DNA of 8,852 nt from Methanobacteriota archaeon (GTDB taxonomy: Archaea > Halobacteriota > Halobacteria > Halobacteriales > Halalkalicoccaceae): NCBI GenBank assembly GCA_022561895.1, contig JADFQH010000099.1:636-9487 (forward strand), given 5' to 3'. The position numbers and the translations under genes were made by a program. Each line of letters opens with the position of its first letter. The stretch's first letter is position 1. Shown here piece by piece: positions 5,442-8,852 of this stretch. A model generated the notes under the pieces. It was not told where the DNA came from. It saw nothing but the letters and a program-made list of their open reading frames with translations, and made no database searches.

Positions 5442-6416
5442 TCAGTCGATCACCTCCTCGTACAGTCTGCGTAGCTGTCGGGCCGTCTCCGGGAGGGAGA
5501 ACGCCTCGCTGGTCCGGGCTGCGTTGGCTCCGAGGCGCTCTCGGAGCGCCGGATCCTCCAGTGCTTCGAGTTCCTCCTCGAACGAGTCCGTCGATTTGAG
5601 GCAGTCGTAGCCGTCTTCGAGCCACGAGAACGGCTCGATATCCCGAACGAGCACCGGCTTGCCCGTACTCATTGCCTCCAACAGCGCGATCCCCTCGCTT
5701 TCTTCGCGACTCGGGAAGAAGAACACGTCGCCAGCAGCGTACGCACCGCGGATATCGTCGACAAAGCCCGTGAACGTACAGTTTTCGGGTGAGTTCTCGA
5801 TCAGCTTTCTCGTCGATCGTCCCTTCAACGAGAGATGGAGTGGACCGAACCACGCGAAGTCCAGGTCGGGCATCCGGCGGGCCGTCTCGACGAACGCCTC
5901 CAACCCCTTTCGCTTCAAGACATGGCCGACGGCAAAAACGACGGGCGGGTGCAGCCCGTAGCGGTCGCGGTACGCCGATTCGAACGCCTCGAACCCGTCG
6001 AGGCGCTCGCGATCGACACCGTTCGAGATCACGGTCGCCGTCGTATCCGTGTACTCGCGGATCAATCGGCGGTTATGCGCCGAGGGACAGACCAGCACGT
6101 CGGCAAGCCCATAGGTCCATTCGAGATACGGTTTGAGCGGTGTAGCGAGCCGGTTCGTGAACCGAAAACTATTGCAGAAATCCTCGGCCGTCACATGGGT
6201 GTGTGCGATCACCGGGACGCCGCGTGCCCGCGCCCGTTTTGCGTACCAGACCGACCGCGGTCCCATGAGGTTGAGGTGGAGCACGTCCGAGTCGAGGTGC
6301 GGGTCGGTTATCCCGTCGATTCCCAGGTGGCGCAGCATCTTTCGCTGGTTCCTGACGGACTCGCGTATCCCGCCGCTGACGTATTTCTCGAACTCGAAGT
6401 AGTGACTGACGTTCAT
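5442..6416 (-). CDS. GT4-family glycosyltransferase (324 aa)
   Basis: A retaining GT-B glycosyltransferase of family GT4, which transfers a sugar from a nucleotide-activated donor to a lipid or glycan acceptor, normally at the cytoplasmic membrane face. From the chosen start, the N-terminal domain has the acceptor-side glycine motif YVSGGIRESV (residues ~12-21) and an AHTH motif (~71-74). The C-terminal domain has AVGHVLKRKGLEAF (~162-175), whose basic residues usually contact the donor phosphates, and the EX7E signature EESEGIALLEAM, with Glu ~239 and ~247. The linker ends in ISNGVDRERL, as usual for GT4. The start at 6416 gives MNVSHYFEFEKYVSGG, the normal beginning of haloarchaeal relatives. 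An in-frame ATG at 6458 and one at 6614 would only add unconserved sequence, the latter running into a foldback repeat. Neighbouring sulfatase-type genes suggest surface-glycan synthesis. Donor and acceptor are not predictable. Confidence 0.9.
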   Translation of the reverse strand: MNVSHYFEFEKYVSGGIRESVRNQRKMLRHLGIDGITDPHLDSDVLHLNLMGPRSVWYAKRARARGVPVIAHTHVTAEDFCNSFRFTNRLATPLKPYLEWTYGLADVLVCPSAHNRRLIREYTDTTATVISNGVDRERLDGFEAFESAYRDRYGLHPPVVFAVGHVLKRKGLEAFVETARRMPDLDFAWFGPLHLSLKGRSTRKLIENSPENCTFTGFVDDIRGAYAAGDVFFFPSREESEGIALLEAMSTGKPVLVRDIEPFSWLEDGYDCLKSTDSFEEELEALEDPALRERLGANAARTSEAFSLPETARQLRRLYEEVID

Positions 6417-6525
6417 TCCTGCCCGTACTCCCCAATTCGAAAGCAGTACTATCAACATTTCAGTATTGACTCGTCGATTACCGATCTCGATCGATCTCCC
6501 GAGGGTAGATCCGTCATCCGAACTA

Positions 6526-6626
6526 CTATAGCAGCCGTTGAAAGTCACTGCACACTCACATGCGGATTCCCGGCCATCGGCCGGGACGGGCAGACGGTGT
6601 GCAAACAGTTTCAACGGCTACTATCG
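6526..6626. repeat. Nested foldback: 30-bp imperfect inverted repeat around a strong hairpin
   Basis: The outer arms 6526-6555 and 6597-6626 are complementary at 24 of 30 positions. They include a perfect 11-bp block (AGCCGTTGAAA, 6533-6543, with TTTCAACGGCT, 6609-6619) and a perfect 7-bp block (TGCACAC, 6549-6555, with GTGTGCA, 6597-6603). Inside the 41-base spacer lies a perfect 8-bp hairpin with a 3-base loop (TCCCGGCC-ATC-GGCCGGGA, 6568-6586). All three helices share nearly one axis, so the whole 101 bases can fold into one long stem. It sits between two minus-strand genes. Possible roles are a structured leader or 3' end, a small palindromic mobile element, or a protein-binding cruciform. 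Confidence 0.75.
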
Positions 6627-6701
6627 CTGGCGGATAGCTCTGGGACCACCTCTCGAACTCAACGTGGCGACCGGCGCTCGCGTCGACGATACCGCCCCGT
6701 T

Positions 6702-6733
6702 CGTCGGTGCTTCCCGGTAAAGTCGGACCGACG
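6702..6733 (-). terminator. Inverted repeat downstream of the short sulfatase-like gene
   Basis: CGTCGGT (6702-6708) pairs perfectly with ACCGACG (6727-6733) across an 18-base loop, beginning 12 bases after the stop codon of the minus-strand gene at 6746. The place suits a 3'-end stem-loop. The loop is long and no T-run follows, so the call is tentative. Confidence 0.25.
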
Positions 6734-6745
6734 GCGTCTCGCGGA

Positions 6746-7594
6746 TTACTCGACTTCGAGCCACGGGACTTCGACGAGCGGCGCAATGGGCGTCTCGATA
6801 TGGTGTTCCCAGACGCCGTTCTCGCCGAAGGCCTCCCCGTGGTCGGCGGTGACGACGACCGATCCGTCCAGTTCCGTCGCCAGCTCCGCGACCGCTTCGA
6901 GGACGATCCGGAGGTTCTCCTCGTAAAGTGCCATTGCAGCCTCGCGAGTGCCGTTTCGAACCAGATCCGCGGGATCGAGTTCGAGCCACAGCCCCGCCTT
7001 CTGGGCGAGTTCGCTGCCGTCGAGGACGCGCTCAACCTTCGGCCGGATCGCATCACCCATCGACGAGAGCGGGCCACCGCCGTCGTCGGCCTCTCCTTGA
7101 CTGTGGATCCCCTTTCGGACCTGTCTGAGCTTCTTCCCTTTCCCCCGCGTGAGATAGGGTGCGTGTGGCTGCATGTAGTGTAAGACCGTCCGGTTCGCCC
7201 GTTCGACGGCCTCAGGATGCTCGCGGAAGGAGGCGACGAGACTTTCCGGAGGAACGGTCCCCAACTCCTCGTCCCAGCCGTGCTTCCAGACGTCGATCAC
7301 CTCGCTGATATGGTCGGCCGCGGTCCAGTCGTAGTCGCAACTGGCCCCCCACTTGAGTTCGTTAAGCGGGATGGTGAGGCTATTGATAAACGGGTTTCCC
7401 GAGAAGTACGCGATGTCGTGGGAGTCGGTGAAGTTCCGATACGCCCACTCTGGCGTCGAAGAACCGTTGCTTCGCCGTTTTTCGAGTGATCCGTCGAGAA
7501 ACTCGTCGTAGCAGTCGCTGAAAACGTCGTACCGACACGCATCTAACACCACACAGTAGTCCCAATCGGATTCGAGAAGGCACTGGTCCTGCAT
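6746..7594 (-). CDS. Short sulfatase/alkaline-phosphatase-superfamily protein (282 aa)
   Basis: The core motifs of the alkaline phosphatase/sulfatase fold are present. WDYCVVLDACRYD (residues 11-23) has the first metal-binding Asp at 18, HYMQPHAPY (139-147) has a His-Pro-type active-site segment, and VVVTADHGEAFGE (246-258) has the second metal site Asp251-His252. EHH (263-265) may supply a further ligand. The position where sulfatases keep the CxPxR sequence modified to formylglycine instead reads NGSSTPEW (43-50), so Ser or Thr is the likely nucleophile. That points to phosphatase, phosphodiesterase or phosphotransferase chemistry rather than a classical sulfatase. At 282 residues it is well short of usual ~450-550-residue sulfatases and lacks the C-terminal subdomain. 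No signal peptide or membrane segment is seen. It lies in the same direction between a GT4 gene and a larger sulfatase gene, suggesting glycan or glycolipid modification. The substrate is unknown. Confidence 0.85.
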   Translation of the reverse strand: MQDQCLLESDWDYCVVLDACRYDVFSDCYDEFLDGSLEKRRSNGSSTPEWAYRNFTDSHDIAYFSGNPFINSLTIPLNELKWGASCDYDWTAADHISEVIDVWKHGWDEELGTVPPESLVASFREHPEAVERANRTVLHYMQPHAPYLTRGKGKKLRQVRKGIHSQGEADDGGGPLSSMGDAIRPKVERVLDGSELAQKAGLWLELDPADLVRNGTREAAMALYEENLRIVLEAVAELATELDGSVVVTADHGEAFGENGVWEHHIETPIAPLVEVPWLEVE

Positions 7595-7723
7595 CGGTCG
7601 CTGTATCGTTTGATCACGATCCCTGTATTCCTATCGGTTAGAAACGGCATTTCGAGCGCTTATTTCGGTGATTCAGCGGGTGCCACCGTCGGTCACCGAG
7701 CGCAACGCGGACGCCCCATCGTC

Positions 7724-8852
7724 CTATTCGAGATAGCCAAGCTCCCGCAGGCGGTCTCTGGTTTCCTCGTCGGCATCCGCGAGGGCGTCGAGTCCCTCGG
7801 ACCCCTCCGCGGGCGCGGTCCACGCACCGCCGACCGCCGTCTCGAATCTCCCTAGTGCTCGTTCTGCGGCCGCGACCGACTCGTCGTCCTCCGGTGCGAC
7901 CGGCGAGCGCTCGCGCGGGTCGGTGTCGAGTCGGTAGCCCTCATCAGGGATTCGATCCGCTCGAATGTACTTCGCGTCAGTCCCCCGAACGGCACGCATC
8001 CGAGCGTACGCCCGGTGGTCCTCGGGGAGGGTAATACCGGCCTTGCTCGCTTTCTCCTCTAAGTGATGGAGTTCGATCACCGGCTGGGCGTACTCGACGA
8101 ACGCGTAGTCCTCTCCATCCCTGTCGTCCGCCTCATCCCCACCGAGAATGGCGCGCTGTCCGGGGTCGAGGTTCTCGACCCGATCGAACGCCCGATACTC
8201 GCTCGATAAGAGTGATCGCGTCGGGTCGAACTCGACCGTCCCCGTCGTGTCCACGGGATCGACACCCAGTGCGTCGAGTGTCGTGTGATACAGATCGAGG
8301 AGTTCGACGAGATCTTCCCGTCGTCCGGGTTCGAGATCGGGGTGTTTGATCACGAGCGGGACGTTGATCAGTTCATCATAGAGGGCGAACTCGTGGCCAT
8401 ACAAATCGTGTTCGCCGTGGAGTTCGCCGTGATCCGAACAGACGATTACTACTGTCTCCTCCCACTGTCCGATCTCACGAAGCCACTCGAACAGCCGCCC
8501 GACCTGTGCGTCCATATGCGCGATCTCGCCGTCGTACAGCCCTCGAATCGCCTCCCACTCTTCGCCGTCGATGTCGCGCGCCCCGGAGTTGTACTCCTTC
8601 GAGTTCTGGCACACGGTGGAAGGATCGACGCCGGGCGCGAACTCTTCTCGGTACTGCTCGGGCGGGACATCCCCAAGCGTCTTTAAGAAAGCCGCCAGTT
8701 GAGGAATATCCTTTTCTGAGATGTTCATCGTCACGAATTCGGAATCCGCGTTTGATAATTTACCGGCTTTGGCAAGGGCCGAAGTTTTCATGTGCTGACG
8801 AATGGCGTCCTCAACTGTTTTATAGGCGCTGTTGCGCATGGAACGCCCTTCC
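7724..8852 (-). CDS. Sulfatase-family protein, N-terminus cut by window edge
   Basis: The frame remains open to the right edge, so the true start lies outside; 375 residues are visible. Counting from the Met at 8839, the second metal site TVVIVCSDHGELHGEHDLYGHE is at ~129-150, with Asp136-His137 and the later His149. It is followed by the usual ALYDELINVPLVIKHPDLEPG stretch and the VELLDLYHTTLDALGV helix found in arylsulfatase-type enzymes. The helix DGEEWEAIRGLYDGEIAHMDAQVGRLFEWL (~91-120) is also typical. The end DRLRELGYLE is a common C-terminus of haloarchaeal sulfatases. The missing part should hold the first metal-binding Asp pair and the nucleophile, so whether it uses formylglycine (true sulfatase) or Ser/Thr cannot be judged here. 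It is separated by 129 bases from the short sulfatase-like gene in the same direction. The family call is firm; substrate and cell location are open. Confidence 0.92.
   Translation of the reverse strand, partial: EGRSMRNSAYKTVEDAIRQHMKTSALAKAGKLSNADSEFVTMNISEKDIPQLAAFLKTLGDVPPEQYREEFAPGVDPSTVCQNSKEYNSGARDIDGEEWEAIRGLYDGEIAHMDAQVGRLFEWLREIGQWEETVVIVCSDHGELHGEHDLYGHEFALYDELINVPLVIKHPDLEPGRREDLVELLDLYHTTLDALGVDPVDTTGTVEFDPTRSLLSSEYRAFDRVENLDPGQRAILGGDEADDRDGEDYAFVEYAQPVIELHHLEEKASKAGITLPEDHRAYARMRAVRGTDAKYIRADRIPDEGYRLDTDPRERSPVAPEDDESVAAAERALGRFETAVGGAWTAPAEGSEGLDALADADEETRDRLRELGYLE

Noticed and set aside
6417..6614. 66-residue N-terminal extension of the glycosyltransferase
   Set aside because: MNVSHYFEFEKY is the normal family start, and the extension would read into the foldback repeat and carries no domain.
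5835..6926. 363-codon frame on the plus strand
   Set aside because: It is antisense to the glycosyltransferase and to the end of the short sulfatase-like gene, both of which have clear motifs.
1..8852. CRISPR array, tRNA or rRNA genes, intact insertion sequence
   Set aside because: No regularly spaced repeats, cloverleaf-like sequence, rRNA-like stretch or transposase motif was found on either strand by reading.

Overview
The window reads as chromosomal DNA of a halophilic archaeon (Halobacteria). The evidence is acid-rich predicted proteins (many Asp/Glu, few Lys), strong G/C preference at third codon positions, starts without bacterial-type Shine-Dalgarno sites, at least one TATA box about 27 bases before a start codon (leaderless-type promoter), and protein families typical of this class. 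The species cannot be named from the sequence alone.

Layout. (1) 2-808 (+): C-terminal part of an archaeal YchF/Obg-type GTPase, cut by the left edge. (2) 874-1026 (+): a 50-residue two-CxxC zinc-ribbon protein, ending 2 bases from a convergent neighbour. (3) 1029-2690 (-): a membrane-anchored protein with two membrane segments, a roughly 210-residue acidic linker and seven propeller-like repeats. (4) 2691-2779: short divergent promoter region. (5) 2780-3274 (+): paired-CBS-domain protein. (6) 3327-3986 (+): six-segment membrane protein of unknown function. (7) 3987-4339: GC-rich, palindrome-rich stretch with no convincing gene, ending in a 17-bp inverted repeat that runs into the TATA box of the next gene. 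(8) 4340-5053 (+): unrecognised 237-residue protein built from two tandem copies of one domain. (9) 5060-5248 (-): possible 62-residue small protein. (10) 5442-8852 (-): three genes in one direction, a GT4 glycosyltransferase, a short sulfatase/alkaline-phosphatase-superfamily enzyme, and a larger sulfatase cut by the right edge.

The left part is a set of small housekeeping or regulatory units that do not form an obvious pathway. The right part (glycosyltransferase plus two sulfatase-superfamily enzymes) looks like the edge of a cell-surface glycan locus, in which sugars are transferred and sulfate or phosphate groups handled. That pathway assignment is inference. The strongest unexplained non-coding signal is a roughly 100-bp nested foldback at 6526-6626, between the short sulfatase-like gene and the glycosyltransferase gene. 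No CRISPR array, tRNA, rRNA, or intact insertion sequence was seen.
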